From Plantibacter sp. VKM Ac-2880 (GTDB lineage: Bacteria > Actinomycetota > Actinomycetes > Actinomycetales > Microbacteriaceae), in contig NZ_JADKSJ010000002.1 of the NCBI RefSeq assembly GCF_015351235.1, forward strand, positions 992,001-1,056,000: a stretch of 64,000 nucleotides of DNA, read 5' to 3'. This document shows positions 41,187 through 52,969 of the stretch, one piece after another. The notes under the pieces were generated by a model. The model was not told the DNA's origin. It was given only the letters and a program-made list of their open reading frames with translations, and searched no databases. Position 1 is the stretch's first letter. Every line of letters starts with the position of its first letter. The position numbers and the translations under genes are program-made.

Positions 41187-41749
41187 GACGACGAGGCATG
41201 TCAGCAGCGGCAGCGGACGACGAGCCCGGCACCGGGCCGGACGATGAACAGTCGGCGAAACGCGACCGCCGGGATAGCGACGGGGTGTCGACCGTGCAGC
41301 ACAGCGTCGTCGTCGACCTCCCCATCGCCGCCGTCTACAAGCAGTGGGTCGACTTCGAGTCGTACCCGGAGTTCCTGCCGGCGGTGCGCGAGGTGACGAC
41401 GACCGGCGAGGTCTACAGTCGCTGGACCGTCGCGATCAGCAAACTCTCGCGGCAGTTCCTCGTCGAGATCCTGGAGCAGCTTCCCGAGGAGCGTCTGGTC
41501 TGGCGCACCATCGAGGGCGACGTCTGGTTCAGTGGTGACGCCGCGTTCGAGGCGGTCGACAAGCAGCACACCCGCGTGGACGTCACGGTGCACTGGAAGC
41601 CGGTGACCGCGGTGGAGCGGACCGCGGCGGCGCTCGGGCTCGCCGGGCGGGCCGTCCGCGGGACGCTCGAGGCGTTCAAGACCTACATCGAGTCGACCGG
41701 GGGCCCCTCGGGTCACTCCCGGATCAAGGTCGTCTCCCCGAAGGGCTAG
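41183..41749 (+). CDS. SRPBCC-superfamily (polyketide cyclase/START-like) protein
   Basis: This 188-residue protein has an SRPBCC fold at about 38-165: STVQHSVVVDLPIAAVYKQWVDFESYPEFLPAVREV, ISKLSRQFLVEILEQLPEERLVWRTIEG and RVDVTVHWKPVT. This subgroup resembles coenzyme-Q-binding COQ10-like proteins. The N-terminal 37 residues are acidic and probably disordered. It is last in the kinase operon (ATGA overlap with the lipoprotein gene). A ligand is unknown. Confidence 0.85.
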   Translation: MRRRGMSAAAADDEPGTGPDDEQSAKRDRRDSDGVSTVQHSVVVDLPIAAVYKQWVDFESYPEFLPAVREVTTTGEVYSRWTVAISKLSRQFLVEILEQLPEERLVWRTIEGDVWFSGDAAFEAVDKQHTRVDVTVHWKPVTAVERTAAALGLAGRAVRGTLEAFKTYIESTGGPSGHSRIKVVSPKG

Positions 41750-41767
41750 CCGTCCGCCGCACGACAG

Positions 41768-41799
41768 ACGGCCCCGGGACCTGAGGTGCCGGGGCCGTC
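41768..41799. terminator. Bidirectional hairpin between SRPBCC and MFS genes
   Basis: A perfect 11-base stem (GACGGCCCCGG with CCGGGGCCGTC) around a 10-base loop lies between two convergent genes. Confidence 0.88.
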
Positions 41800-41818
41800 G
41801 TCATCCGACCGGTTGCGG

Positions 41819-44928
<3,110 letters not shown>

Positions 44929-45037
44929 ACCGGTTTGAGCCGATGCCTCCCGGCACTCCCGAGACATATGTCGGTGTAGGCATATCTGCTCTGTGGATAA
45001 CCCTGGGACGGGTTCCGGCCGCGCCTAGCGTCGAGGG

Positions 45038-45607
45038 ATGCCAGTCACTCCACGTCCTCGCACCCACTCCGCCTTCGCCCTCGTGGCGGGCCTGCTCGCC
45101 CTGACGGCGTGCTCAGGCCCGGATCCCGCGCCGCCGCCGAGCAGCGCCCCTCCGGTCTTCGCGAGCGAGGAGGAGGCCCTCGCCGCGGTAACGGAGACGT
45201 ACCAGGAATACATGCGGATCTCGAACACGATCCTTCTGGAGGGTGGCGTGGAGGTCCAACGAATCGACCTGATCGTTGGGGAGGAGCTCGCCGACTTCGA
45301 GCATGGAAGTCTCGTCGAACTTGCCACCGCAGGAAAGACAGTCGTCGGAGCACCGACCCTCGTCTCGACGAACCTTTCAGAGTGGTACTCCGGCCCGGAT
45401 GCCCTGGGCGTCATTGCGAAGGCGAAGTCCTGCATCGATCTCAGCAATGTCGATGTTCTCGACGCGGCGGGCAACTCGACGGTGCGTCCTGACCGCCCGC
45501 GGACTCGAACCTGGGCTTACGACATAGGCATGGGTGGCAGGGATCAATCGGAACTCGTCCTCATCAACCACGTTGCAGTCGCCGAAGGAGAGACATGCGA
45601 AATCTGA
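45038..45607 (+). CDS. Secreted lipoprotein of unknown function
   Basis: This 189-residue protein has a signal peptide and lipobox LTAC (Cys25), a Pro-rich linker, and a mixed alpha/beta domain (about 40-185) starting EEEALAAVTETYQEYMRISNTILLEGG, with two further Cys residues (KSCIDL and the terminal GETCEI) that may form a disulfide. The 3' half has visibly lower GC than its surroundings. The stop overlaps the next gene by 13 bases, so the two form an operon. A small palindrome GACATATGTC (44963-44972) lies upstream. No family is recognised beyond its pairing with the next gene. Confidence 0.82.
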   Translation: MPVTPRPRTHSAFALVAGLLALTACSGPDPAPPPSSAPPVFASEEEALAAVTETYQEYMRISNTILLEGGVEVQRIDLIVGEELADFEHGSLVELATAGKTVVGAPTLVSTNLSEWYSGPDALGVIAKAKSCIDLSNVDVLDAAGNSTVRPDRPRTRTWAYDIGMGGRDQSELVLINHVAVAEGETCEI

Positions 45608-46440
45608 GGTGCGCTTTCGTAGCTGCAACAGCCCTCGTCGTTGCACTCACGCTCGCACCCGCGAACGTGGCGATCGCCTCCTCCTGCGGATCGGAGGGCC
45701 AACTGGAAGGTGCTTGTATCGGGAGCGGCTCGATCGACATCGGTGGCAGTGTCGAGCGGCCCGGGTCCGGTGGGGGCGGTGCCGGCGGCTCTAGTGGTGG
45801 CGACAGCGGCGGCGGTTCGGTCGAGCTTCCGCCCGGCGTCACCGACGGGCCCAACGGCGAGCGCACCGTGTGCAGTCTCGTGCGTCCCGACGACTGCTAC
45901 ACCTTCACCCCGGGCGAGCTGATCCCCGGCTTCGAGCCGACGCCGGTCGCACAACCGGTCACCATCCGGGAGCTCGTCAGCTTCGCACCCGCCGCCCCGA
46001 CCGTCACCACCGAACCGGGCGGCTGGGGTGTGCGCGGGCTGCACACGAACGTGATCGCCGGTGCGTCCGGCCACACCCGATCGGGCACCTTGCTCGGTCA
46101 GACGGCGGAGGTGAACTTCATCCCCGTGGGCTTCACCTTCGACTACGGCGACGGAACCACCGTCACCAGTCGTACCGGAGGCGGGAGCTGGGCGTCCCTC
46201 GGGCTCCCCGAGTTCTCCAAGACCCCGACCAGTCACCGCTACACGACCGTCGGCGCCAAGACGATCACGGTGGAGGTCGAGTACGCCGCCGAGTACCGCG
46301 TCGGCGACAGCGGCTGGCTCCCCGTCATCGGAACCCTGACCATCCCGACGGACACCCCGCACCCCATCCAGATCGTCAGGAACTCGACCGTCGGCGTCGA
46401 CAAGCCCTGCCGACCCGGTAAGCCGACCGTCGGCTGCTGA
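45595..46440 (+). CDS. Secreted PKD-like protein of unknown function
   Basis: This 281-residue protein has a signal peptide (about 1-29, cleaved near AIASS), a Gly/Ser-rich segment (about 50-75), a short Cys-bounded stretch (VCSLVRPDDCY) and a domain with PKD-like features: TIRELVSFAPAAPTVTTEPGGWGVRGLHTNVIA, FTFDYGDGTTV and TSHRYTTVGAKTITVEVEY. The YGDG turn is the PKD hallmark. I recall similar secreted proteins being common in Microbacteriaceae, without known function. It overlaps the lipoprotein gene, so the two products probably act together at the surface. Confidence 0.82.
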   Translation: MRNLRCAFVAATALVVALTLAPANVAIASSCGSEGQLEGACIGSGSIDIGGSVERPGSGGGGAGGSSGGDSGGGSVELPPGVTDGPNGERTVCSLVRPDDCYTFTPGELIPGFEPTPVAQPVTIRELVSFAPAAPTVTTEPGGWGVRGLHTNVIAGASGHTRSGTLLGQTAEVNFIPVGFTFDYGDGTTVTSRTGGGSWASLGLPEFSKTPTSHRYTTVGAKTITVEVEYAAEYRVGDSGWLPVIGTLTIPTDTPHPIQIVRNSTVGVDKPCRPGKPTVGC

Positions 46441-46454
46441 ATCCGGCACCCGAT

Positions 46455-46595
46455 CACCGCCGTGAGCGTGCCCCCGGCGGCGTGAGCGCACCTCTCCGGA
46501 GGCCCGTGCTCACGTCGCCGGGGCACGCCCCCGTGCCCGCAGCACCGCGCTCGCACCAGCGCGCCGCGCCGACACTCCACGCTGACGCAGACCTC
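46455..46595. repeat. GC-rich intergenic repeat, diverged copy
   Basis: This gap between convergent genes contains GGCGTGAGCGCACCTCTCCGG followed by CCCGTGCTCACGTCGCCGG, an inverted repeat, and GCACCGCGCTCGCACCAGCGCG. These elements recall the repeat units at 27600-27960 and 58450-58620, but this copy is more diverged. No gene is seen. Confidence 0.6.
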
Positions 46596-46608
46596 CGGAG
46601 GAAGACCG

Positions 46609-48072
46609 TCAGGAGTGGGTGAAGACCGAGACCCGCGCGATGCGCGGCTGCGCACGAGATGCGGTGATCGTGACGCGCAACTCGGTCGTCTCGACTGCGT
46701 CGAACCGGAGGATCCGCTGGGCGCCCACGGTCGCCGCCGAAGCGAGCACCCGCGGCACCCCGTCGGAGCCCCGCACCGAGACCTCGACCCCCTCGACCAC
46801 CTGGCCGTGCGCGATCGCCTCCCGCACGCTCACTCCGGACACGAGCTGCGGTCGATCCCAACGGAACCGCAGGGTCGGCAGCGTGTCGTCGTCGGCCGGA
46901 TGCCACGACACCGCGTCCAGCTGCGACCCGGTCCCCGTGATCGAGGCGGCCGGCACCGGAGCACTCGACATCGTGAGCAACGCGGAGCCCGCGACGTCGA
47001 GCCGCTCCAGGTCGTCGATCAGTCGGCCGAGACCGGCGAGGCTCTCGAGGTCGGGCTCCGCGATCAGGCCGTCGCGGGTCGGTGGCAGGTTGAGCAGGAA
47101 CGTCGCGTTCCCGCCGACGCTGCGCTCGTAGATGTCGAACAGCTCCTCGGCCGAACGGACCATGCCGTCCTCCACAGGGTGGTGGAACCAGCCCGGACGG
47201 ATCGAAGTGTTGACCTCGGCCGGGTACCAGACGAGCGGCTCCGTGGTCGCGAGGATCGCGGCGCGACTCCCGAGATCCTCCTCGTCGGACTGCACCGCCC
47301 GCGAGAAGAGCCCGTCGTCGACCTGCTGCGAGCGGTCGGCGGTGCGTTCCGCATCACGCAACGACGCCGGCACCACACTCCACTCGTCCGCTCGGGTGGA
47401 GCCGGCCTCGTTCCCGCACCAGCGCACGTCCGGCCCGCACACGCTGATCGCGGCGTTCGGCTGGAGTTCGCGGACGACGGCGTAGTAGCGGTCCCAGTCG
47501 TACAGCTGCTTCTTGCCGTTCGGCCCCTCGCCGTTGGCGCCGTCGAACCAGACCGAGAACAACTCGCCGTAGCCGGTGAGAAGTTCGGTGAGCTGGGCGA
47601 CGAAGAAGTCGTCATAGGCCTCGCCCGAGCCGTAGCTCGGCTCGGCGCGGTCCCAGGGCGACAGGTAGACGCCGAACGCCAACCCTGCCGCGCGACACGC
47701 GTCCGCGACCTCGGCCACGAGGTCGCCTCCACCGTCGCGCCACGGGCTCGACGCGACGGAGTGGTCGCTCACGGCGGTCGGCCACAGCGCGAATCCGTCG
47801 TGGTGCTTGCACGTGAGGATGAGCCCGCGCATGCCGGCGCTCTTCGCCGCGGCGACCCACTGCTCGGCATCGACGCTGGACGGATCGAACACGGCGGGCG
47901 ATTCGGTGCCGTCACCCCACTCGCGGTCGGTCATCGTGTTCACGCCGAAGTGGATGAAGCCGTACACCTCGAGGCGCTGCCAGGCGAGCTGCCGCGGCGA
48001 CGGGACGACGGCGACCGCCTCCGCCAGGCGTGCGGTGGCGGCGGCATCCATTGGGCGTGACGAGGTCGACAT
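46609..48072 (-). CDS. Glycoside hydrolase family 29 alpha-L-fucosidase
   Basis: This 487-residue protein has GH29 motifs: YGFIHFGVNTMTDREWGDG, LILTCKHHDGFALWPT, FGVYLSPWDRAEPSYG and the nucleophile Asp177 in LFSVWFDGANGEG. A C-terminal beta-sandwich (about 360-487; RFRWDRPQLVSGVSVREAI) resembles a carbohydrate-binding module. There is no signal peptide, so it probably acts in the cytoplasm on imported fucosylated oligosaccharides. It starts 5 bases after the aldo/keto reductase stop, forming a two-gene operon. ATG 48051 is an alternative start. Confidence 0.92.
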   Translation of the reverse strand: MSTSSRPMDAAATARLAEAVAVVPSPRQLAWQRLEVYGFIHFGVNTMTDREWGDGTESPAVFDPSSVDAEQWVAAAKSAGMRGLILTCKHHDGFALWPTAVSDHSVASSPWRDGGGDLVAEVADACRAAGLAFGVYLSPWDRAEPSYGSGEAYDDFFVAQLTELLTGYGELFSVWFDGANGEGPNGKKQLYDWDRYYAVVRELQPNAAISVCGPDVRWCGNEAGSTRADEWSVVPASLRDAERTADRSQQVDDGLFSRAVQSDEEDLGSRAAILATTEPLVWYPAEVNTSIRPGWFHHPVEDGMVRSAEELFDIYERSVGGNATFLLNLPPTRDGLIAEPDLESLAGLGRLIDDLERLDVAGSALLTMSSAPVPAASITGTGSQLDAVSWHPADDDTLPTLRFRWDRPQLVSGVSVREAIAHGQVVEGVEVSVRGSDGVPRVLASAATVGAQRILRFDAVETTELRVTITASRAQPRIARVSVFTHS

Positions 48073-48077
48073 GTCGC

Positions 48078-49127
48078 TCAGAGGAGTCCTTCGCGACCGC
48101 CCGACACCCAGTTCGGATCGGCGGAACGCGGGCCACTCACCTGCTCGGCGTAGGTGTCGATCTCGGCACGGATCTCGTCGGTCAGTTCGACGTCGAAGGC
48201 GGCGAGGTTCGCCCGCAGATGGGCGACGCTGCGGGTACCGGGGATGGAGACGACGCGGGCGCCGAGCTGCTGCCCGCGGTCGTGCACCCACGCGAGCGCG
48301 AGCGCCTCGGCGGTCGTCCCCAAGCGGTGGGCGAGGGTCCGGAACCGGGCGGCAAGTTCGAGGTTCGCCGCGAGGTGCTCCGGCTGGAACCGCGGGAAGT
48401 TGGCGCGCGTCCCACCGAGCGGCACGGTCTCGGCGGTGAAGTCCTCCGTGAACAGCCCGCGCGACAGCGGCGAGAACGCGACGACCGTGACGCCCAACTC
48501 GGCGGCCGTCGGCACCACGTAGGTCTCGATATCGCGGCTCACGATGCTCCACTCCGACTGGATCGCAGCGATCGGGTGCACGGCGTGGGCACGGCGGAGT
48601 TCGTCACCGGTCGCCTCCGACAGGCCGATGCGGAGCACCTTGCCGGCGGTCACGAGTTCGGCGAGCGCCCCCACGGTCTCCTCGATGGGGATGTTCGGGT
48701 CGACCCGGTGCTGGTAGTAGAGGTCGAGGTGGTCGGTGCCGAGTCGGGCGAGCGAGCGGTCGATCTGCTCGTGGAGGTGGGCGCGATCGCCGCGGACACC
48801 CCGCTTGCCGATGCCGCCACCGGTCACGATGCCGACCTTCGACGCGAGGAACACCTCGTCGCGACGCCCGGCCAGGTATCGGCCGAGGAGTTCCTCGCTC
48901 CGGCCGTCGCCGTAGACGTTCGCGGTGTCGATGAGGTTCGCCCCGCCCGCCAGGGTCGCGTCGAGGACCGCGGTGACGTCGGCTTCGGCGATCGCGCCGT
49001 AGGTGCCTGCGATCGACATCGCGCCGTAGCCGATGGCGCCGACCTCGGCGGCGTCACCGCCCGTCCCGATGGTCGTGGTGGGCAGGGCGGTCGTCGACGG
49101 TGCGGTCGTCAGGGGTGCTTCGCTCAT
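48078..49127 (-). CDS. Aldo/keto reductase
   Basis: This 349-residue (beta/alpha)8 oxidoreductase has the AKR elements IGYGAMSIAGTYG, the Asp/Tyr pair in LIDTANVYGDGRSEELLG, the Lys in FLASKVGI and the His of LDLYYQHRVDPNIPIEETVGAL, plus the NADP-binding VVSIPGTRSVAHLRANL. It is closest in appearance to the AKR13/YakC-like group. Partnering with a fucosidase suggests a sugar or sugar-lactone substrate, but this is only context. It is the first gene of the pair. Confidence 0.92.
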   Translation of the reverse strand: MSEAPLTTAPSTTALPTTTIGTGGDAAEVGAIGYGAMSIAGTYGAIAEADVTAVLDATLAGGANLIDTANVYGDGRSEELLGRYLAGRRDEVFLASKVGIVTGGGIGKRGVRGDRAHLHEQIDRSLARLGTDHLDLYYQHRVDPNIPIEETVGALAELVTAGKVLRIGLSEATGDELRRAHAVHPIAAIQSEWSIVSRDIETYVVPTAAELGVTVVAFSPLSRGLFTEDFTAETVPLGGTRANFPRFQPEHLAANLELAARFRTLAHRLGTTAEALALAWVHDRGQQLGARVVSIPGTRSVAHLRANLAAFDVELTDEIRAEIDTYAEQVSGPRSADPNWVSGGREGLL

Positions 49128-49185
49128 GGACTCACCGTATTGGCTCACCGTCGCCGCGAGGCCCCGATCGTCATGCGCGGCAATC

Positions 49186-50178
49186 TCAGACGCGGGCTGC
49201 GGCGCGGGCCACGAGCGCCTGCAGGAGCGCGGCCGGTTCCTCGGGGTCGTCGATCGTGATCGCGAACTGCTTGCCGGAGGCGGTCGTGACCACGAGGCCG
49301 GGACCGGAGCGCAACACGACGGCCGAGCGGCCGGGCATGATCCGGTATCCCCAGCCACCCCAGTCCATCGGGCGGATGTCGGTCGCCTCGACGACGTCGA
49401 CCTGGTCGAGCGGGATGCGCTTCATCGGGATGCCGAAGAGCGAGACGACACGGAGGCCGCGCCAGTCGACGCTGACGCGCAGACGGATGAACGAGGCGCA
49501 GAGGAGGGTCGCGAGGGTGAGGATCGACAGACCGAGCGTCGCGACACCCGACTCGCCACCCAGCAGGATCGGCGTGTACGCGACGGCACCGATCGCGACG
49601 AGGGCGAGGGTGAGCCACAGGAACAAGAGGGCCGTGACGCTCCGACTCCAGGCGCCGACCTCGGTCTCCCCGAGGTCCATCGGCGCCGGTCGTGCAGTTG
49701 CACCGGCGAGTAGCGGCTGGGCCGGCAGGATCGCCGCGGGGATGACTCCCCAGAGCGAGCATGCGGCGAGCGGGACGATCCACCAGCCGAGGACGGCACC
49801 GTCGACCGATCCCGCCTGGATGGTGAGCCATGTCGGGATGACCCAGACGGCGGCGGCCGATCCCGCGGCGATGCCGAGGATCAGGACGATCATGCGCTTG
49901 GTCCGCCTGGCGGGCCGCGGTAGGGCGAGCAGGATGATGGCTGCGATCGCGGCGACGGACGCGATGATCAACGTCACGACGAAGACACCCGCGGCGGGCT
50001 GGGAGTCGTCCGGTGCCCCGGTGCCCGACCAATGCGAGGCGACGTCGACCGGGAGCGCATCGCCCCAGACGAGCCGGGTGATGGCGATCGCGATCGCAGG
50101 GACAGCCATGGCGAGGGCGGCCAGAGCGGTGCGTCCGCGAGCTGGTGCTGCCGGTGGCGGTGTGGTGGTGTCGTGCAT
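49186..50178 (-). CDS. DUF1648/PH-like multi-pass membrane protein
   Basis: This 330-residue protein begins with a helix, then the DUF1648 motif (DALPVDVASHWSGTGAPDD), followed by six or so further helices to about residue 230 and a soluble PH-like end (RVSVDWRGLRVVSLFGIPMKRIPLDQVDVVEA). Proteins of this build accompany small YtrA-type GntR regulators in Gram-positives and are linked to envelope stress or immunity (SdpI-like), though function here is unknown. The regulator gene lies 76 bases upstream in the same direction. Confidence 0.85.
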   Translation of the reverse strand: MHDTTTPPPAAPARGRTALAALAMAVPAIAIAITRLVWGDALPVDVASHWSGTGAPDDSQPAAGVFVVTLIIASVAAIAAIILLALPRPARRTKRMIVLILGIAAGSAAAVWVIPTWLTIQAGSVDGAVLGWWIVPLAACSLWGVIPAAILPAQPLLAGATARPAPMDLGETEVGAWSRSVTALLFLWLTLALVAIGAVAYTPILLGGESGVATLGLSILTLATLLCASFIRLRVSVDWRGLRVVSLFGIPMKRIPLDQVDVVEATDIRPMDWGGWGYRIMPGRSAVVLRSGPGLVVTTASGKQFAITIDDPEEPAALLQALVARAAARV

Positions 50179-50254
50179 GTGCTCCCCCTGAGCTACTGCG
50201 GTGATCGGCGATGCTGCTGCGCGGACGGTCGGTGTCGCGTGGTGGATGGACCGG

Positions 50255-50602
50255 TCAGGTGCGTTCGATCATCCGGTTGAGGTCCTGGGGCGAGATCCCG
50301 AGCTTGCGGGCCTCGGCGACCAGTTGGGTGACGAGCTCCTCGACCCGCACGAGGCCGGGGACGGCGTCCTCCCGCACCCAAGCGCCTCGCCCCTGTCGCA
50401 TCCCGATGAGTCCGGCGTCGCGGAGCTCCCCATAGGCGCGGAGGACCGTGTGCATGTTGATCTGCAGCGCCCGGGCGAGGTCGCGGGCGGGCGGCAGGCG
50501 CTCCCCCGGAGAGAGGTCGCCCGAGGCGATCCCCGACCGCACCTGCACCGCGATCTGCTCGGCGAGGGAGGTCGTCGAGGTCGGATCGATGCGGAACAAC
50601 AT
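50255..50602 (-). CDS. GntR-family regulator, YtrA subfamily
   Basis: This 115-residue protein has the GntR winged helix at about 8-75 (LAEQIAVQVRSGIASGDLSPGERLPPARDLARALQINMHTVLRAYGELRDAGLI) and only a short C-terminal segment for dimerisation (VRVEELVTQLVAEARKLGIS), the YtrA architecture. Such repressors usually control a downstream membrane protein or ABC exporter, here the DUF1648 protein. ATG 50602 (MLFRIDPTS) is the family start. Confidence 0.9.
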   Translation of the reverse strand: MLFRIDPTSTTSLAEQIAVQVRSGIASGDLSPGERLPPARDLARALQINMHTVLRAYGELRDAGLIGMRQGRGAWVREDAVPGLVRVEELVTQLVAEARKLGISPQDLNRMIERT

Positions 50603-50663
50603 GTTTGCAATGCTACTAGAACAATGCACTCCTTGCCAGTGACACCTGTCGGCTTGGAGGACG

Positions 50664-51479
50664 TCAGAGGGCGACGACGTGCACCGCGATGTCGGCCGCG
50701 GCCAGCCGCTCGAGTTCGGCAGGATCGGCCGAGGCATCCGTCACGAGATCGTGGATCTGCCCGAGGTCCGCCATGCGCGCGAGCGTGACGCGCCCGACCT
50801 TCGAGCCGTCGGCGACGACGATCACCCGTTGCGCGTGCGTCACCATCGCGAGGTTCGTCCGCGCCTCACGTTCGTCGTGGGTCGTCGCCCCGCCGGACGC
50901 ACTGATGCCGTCGGTCCCGAGGATCGCGGTCCCCACGTTGATCGCACTGAAGGTGTTCTCGGCGAGCGCCCCGACGGCCTCGAACGACGAGGAGCGCACC
51001 AGACCGCCCGTCATGATGACCTGCAGGTTCGGCCTCGACGCGATCTCCGTCGCCGTCGTGAGCGAGTTCGTCACGATCGTGAGCTCGGAACGGTTGCTGA
51101 GCTCCTTGGCGACGGCCGCCGTCGTCGTCCCGCCACTCAAGGCGATGGCGTAGGGGCCGGCGGGGATCATGTCGGCGACCCGACGGGCGATACGACGCTT
51201 CGCATCCCGGAACTGGGTGTCGCGGAACCGGACCGGCACCTCGTCGCGTGCGTCGATCGCCCGGGCGCCTCCGTGGGTGCGGAGCACGAGACCGAGGTCG
51301 TCGAGGTCGGCGAGGTCGCGTCGGATCGTCGGAGCGGAGACGGCCAGCCGGGTCGTCAGCTCGTCGATCGAGACCACCGCGTCGGCGGCGGCCAGCTGCG
51401 CGAGGATGTCGCGCATCCGCTGACTGCGCTTCCCCGACGGCGCACGCTGCGACAACTCCGCCGCGGTGGGTCCCTGCAT
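50664..51479 (-). CDS. DeoR-family transcriptional repressor
   Basis: This 271-residue regulator has the DeoR helix-turn-helix at about 20-75 (QRMRDILAQLAAADAVVSIDELTTRLAVSAPTIRRDLADLDDLG) and the sugar-phosphate-sensing DeoRC domain (ALSGGTTTAAVAKELSNRSELTIVTNS, VGTAILGTDGISASGGATTHDEREA, VVADGSKVGRVTLARM). It is divergent from the GH4-ABC-AgaS-kinase operon and probably senses a hexosamine or tagatose phosphate made by it. Confidence 0.93.
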   Translation of the reverse strand: MQGPTAAELSQRAPSGKRSQRMRDILAQLAAADAVVSIDELTTRLAVSAPTIRRDLADLDDLGLVLRTHGGARAIDARDEVPVRFRDTQFRDAKRRIARRVADMIPAGPYAIALSGGTTTAAVAKELSNRSELTIVTNSLTTATEIASRPNLQVIMTGGLVRSSSFEAVGALAENTFSAINVGTAILGTDGISASGGATTHDEREARTNLAMVTHAQRVIVVADGSKVGRVTLARMADLGQIHDLVTDASADPAELERLAAADIAVHVVAL

Positions 51480-51528
51480 GGCTACTCCTCCGTCGTCCCG
51501 TCGCCCGGCGCACCCCGACGCTCAGCGA

Positions 51529-51540
51529 AAGTGATCACTT
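51529..51540. promoter_or_regulatory. Candidate DeoR operator, palindrome AAGTGATCACTT plus direct repeats
   Basis: A perfect 12-base palindrome lies 50 bases from the DeoR start and 59 before the GH4 start. Two further copies of its half (CGATCAACTT near 51552 and CGATCACTG near 51573) follow at roughly 21-base intervals, the helical-repeat spacing seen for DeoR-family sites. They would repress both divergent promoters. Confidence 0.78.
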
Positions 51541-51598
51541 CAGGCAAAATCCGATCAACTTCTTGCTCGGTTCGATCACTGTAGTCGATGATCGCTCC

Positions 51599-52915
51599 AT
51601 GACACGAGTGACTTTCATCGGAGCAGGCAGCGTCGTCTTCACCCGCCAGCTCATCGCCGACCTGCTGCGGTACCGCGAGCTCGCAGGGCTCGAGATCGTG
51701 CTGCACGACATCAACGCGGAACGTCTCGCCGTGGCGGAGGGCACCGCCCGTCAGGTGGACGAGCGTCTCGCCGGTCGCGCCACGATCACCGCCGAATCGG
51801 ACCGCCGCCGGGCACTCGCCGGTGCCGACTTCGTGATCAACATGGTCCAGGTCGGCGGGATCGCTGCCACCTACTCCGACCTCGAGATCCCCGCCGCGCG
51901 CGGTCTCCTGCAGACCATCGGCGACACCACCGGCGTCGGCGGCGTCTTCCGAGCCCTCCGCACCTTCCCCCTGCTCTCGGCGCTGACCGCGGACATGCGG
52001 GAGATCTGCCCCGACGCCCACCTGCTCAACTACACGAACCCGATGGCGATGAACATCTGGTGGGCGTCGGTCGTCGCCCCCGACATCAGCGCGATCGGCC
52101 TCTGCCACAGCGTCTTCTGGACGGTGAACGACCTCTGCGAACTCGTCGGGGTCCCGATCGAGGGCACGACGTACCGCGCCGCCGGCGTCAACCACCAGTC
52201 CTGGCTGCTCGAGTGGACGCACGACGGCCGCGACCTGTACCCGCTGCTGCGTGAGCGCATCCGCAACGACCCCGAGCTCAGCCGTCGCGTGCGCGTCGAG
52301 ATGTTCCGACGCATCGGCTTCTACCCGACGGAGACGAGCGAGCACTCCTCCGAGTACCTGTCGTGGTTCCTCCGCTCCCCCGAGCAGATCGAACGCTACC
52401 GACTCCAGCCGCTCGAGTACCTGGGCATCAGCGAGGAGAACGTCGCAGAGTTCGAGGCGACGAAGGCGGCACTCGCGTCCGGCACCCCGCTGACGCTCGA
52501 GGAGGAGGCCAGCGAGTACGCCCCGCAGCTCATCCACTCCCTCGTCACGGACACCCCGCGCCTCATCCACGGCAACGTCGTCAATCGCGGCCTCATCGAC
52601 AACCTGCCGCAGGGCGCGGTCGTCGAGGTGCCCGTGCAGGTCGACGCGAACGGGATCGCTCCGCAGGCGATGGGCGCGCTGCCCGTGCAGTGCGCCGCGC
52701 TCAACCGCCCCTACGTCTCGGTCGCCGAACTCACGATCGAGGCCGCCCGCACCGGCAACCCGACGCTCATCCGTCAGGCGGTGCTCATGGACCCGAACGC
52801 CTCCTCGACCCTCACGCCCGAGCAGATCTGGGAGCTGTGCAACGACCTCGTCGCCGCACACGGTGACCTCCTGCCGGAGCCGCTGCGGGAGATCATCCCC
52901 GCCGACCGCATCTGA
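51599..52915 (+). CDS. Glycoside hydrolase family 4 (alpha-galactosidase/MelA-like)
   Basis: This 438-residue enzyme uses NAD and a divalent metal. The Rossmann start is VTFIGAGSVVFTRQLIADLL; NYTNPMAMN and the metal ligands Cys169 (GLCHSVF) and His199 (GVNHQSW) follow. The C-H-S signature fits the alpha-galactosidase branch rather than the 6-phospho-glucosidases. Reaction is by C3 oxidation and beta-elimination in the cytoplasm. It heads an operon with a sugar importer, an AgaS-like enzyme and a kinase, so it may release galactose or N-acetylgalactosamine from imported saccharides; specificity is inferred. Confidence 0.92.
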   Translation: MTRVTFIGAGSVVFTRQLIADLLRYRELAGLEIVLHDINAERLAVAEGTARQVDERLAGRATITAESDRRRALAGADFVINMVQVGGIAATYSDLEIPAARGLLQTIGDTTGVGGVFRALRTFPLLSALTADMREICPDAHLLNYTNPMAMNIWWASVVAPDISAIGLCHSVFWTVNDLCELVGVPIEGTTYRAAGVNHQSWLLEWTHDGRDLYPLLRERIRNDPELSRRVRVEMFRRIGFYPTETSEHSSEYLSWFLRSPEQIERYRLQPLEYLGISEENVAEFEATKAALASGTPLTLEEEASEYAPQLIHSLVTDTPRLIHGNVVNRGLIDNLPQGAVVEVPVQVDANGIAPQAMGALPVQCAALNRPYVSVAELTIEAARTGNPTLIRQAVLMDPNASSTLTPEQIWELCNDLVAAHGDLLPEPLREIIPADRI

Positions 52916-52969
52916 CCGCACCGCCGACCCGCACCGTTCCCGAACGATCGACACAGGAGACGACCACCG

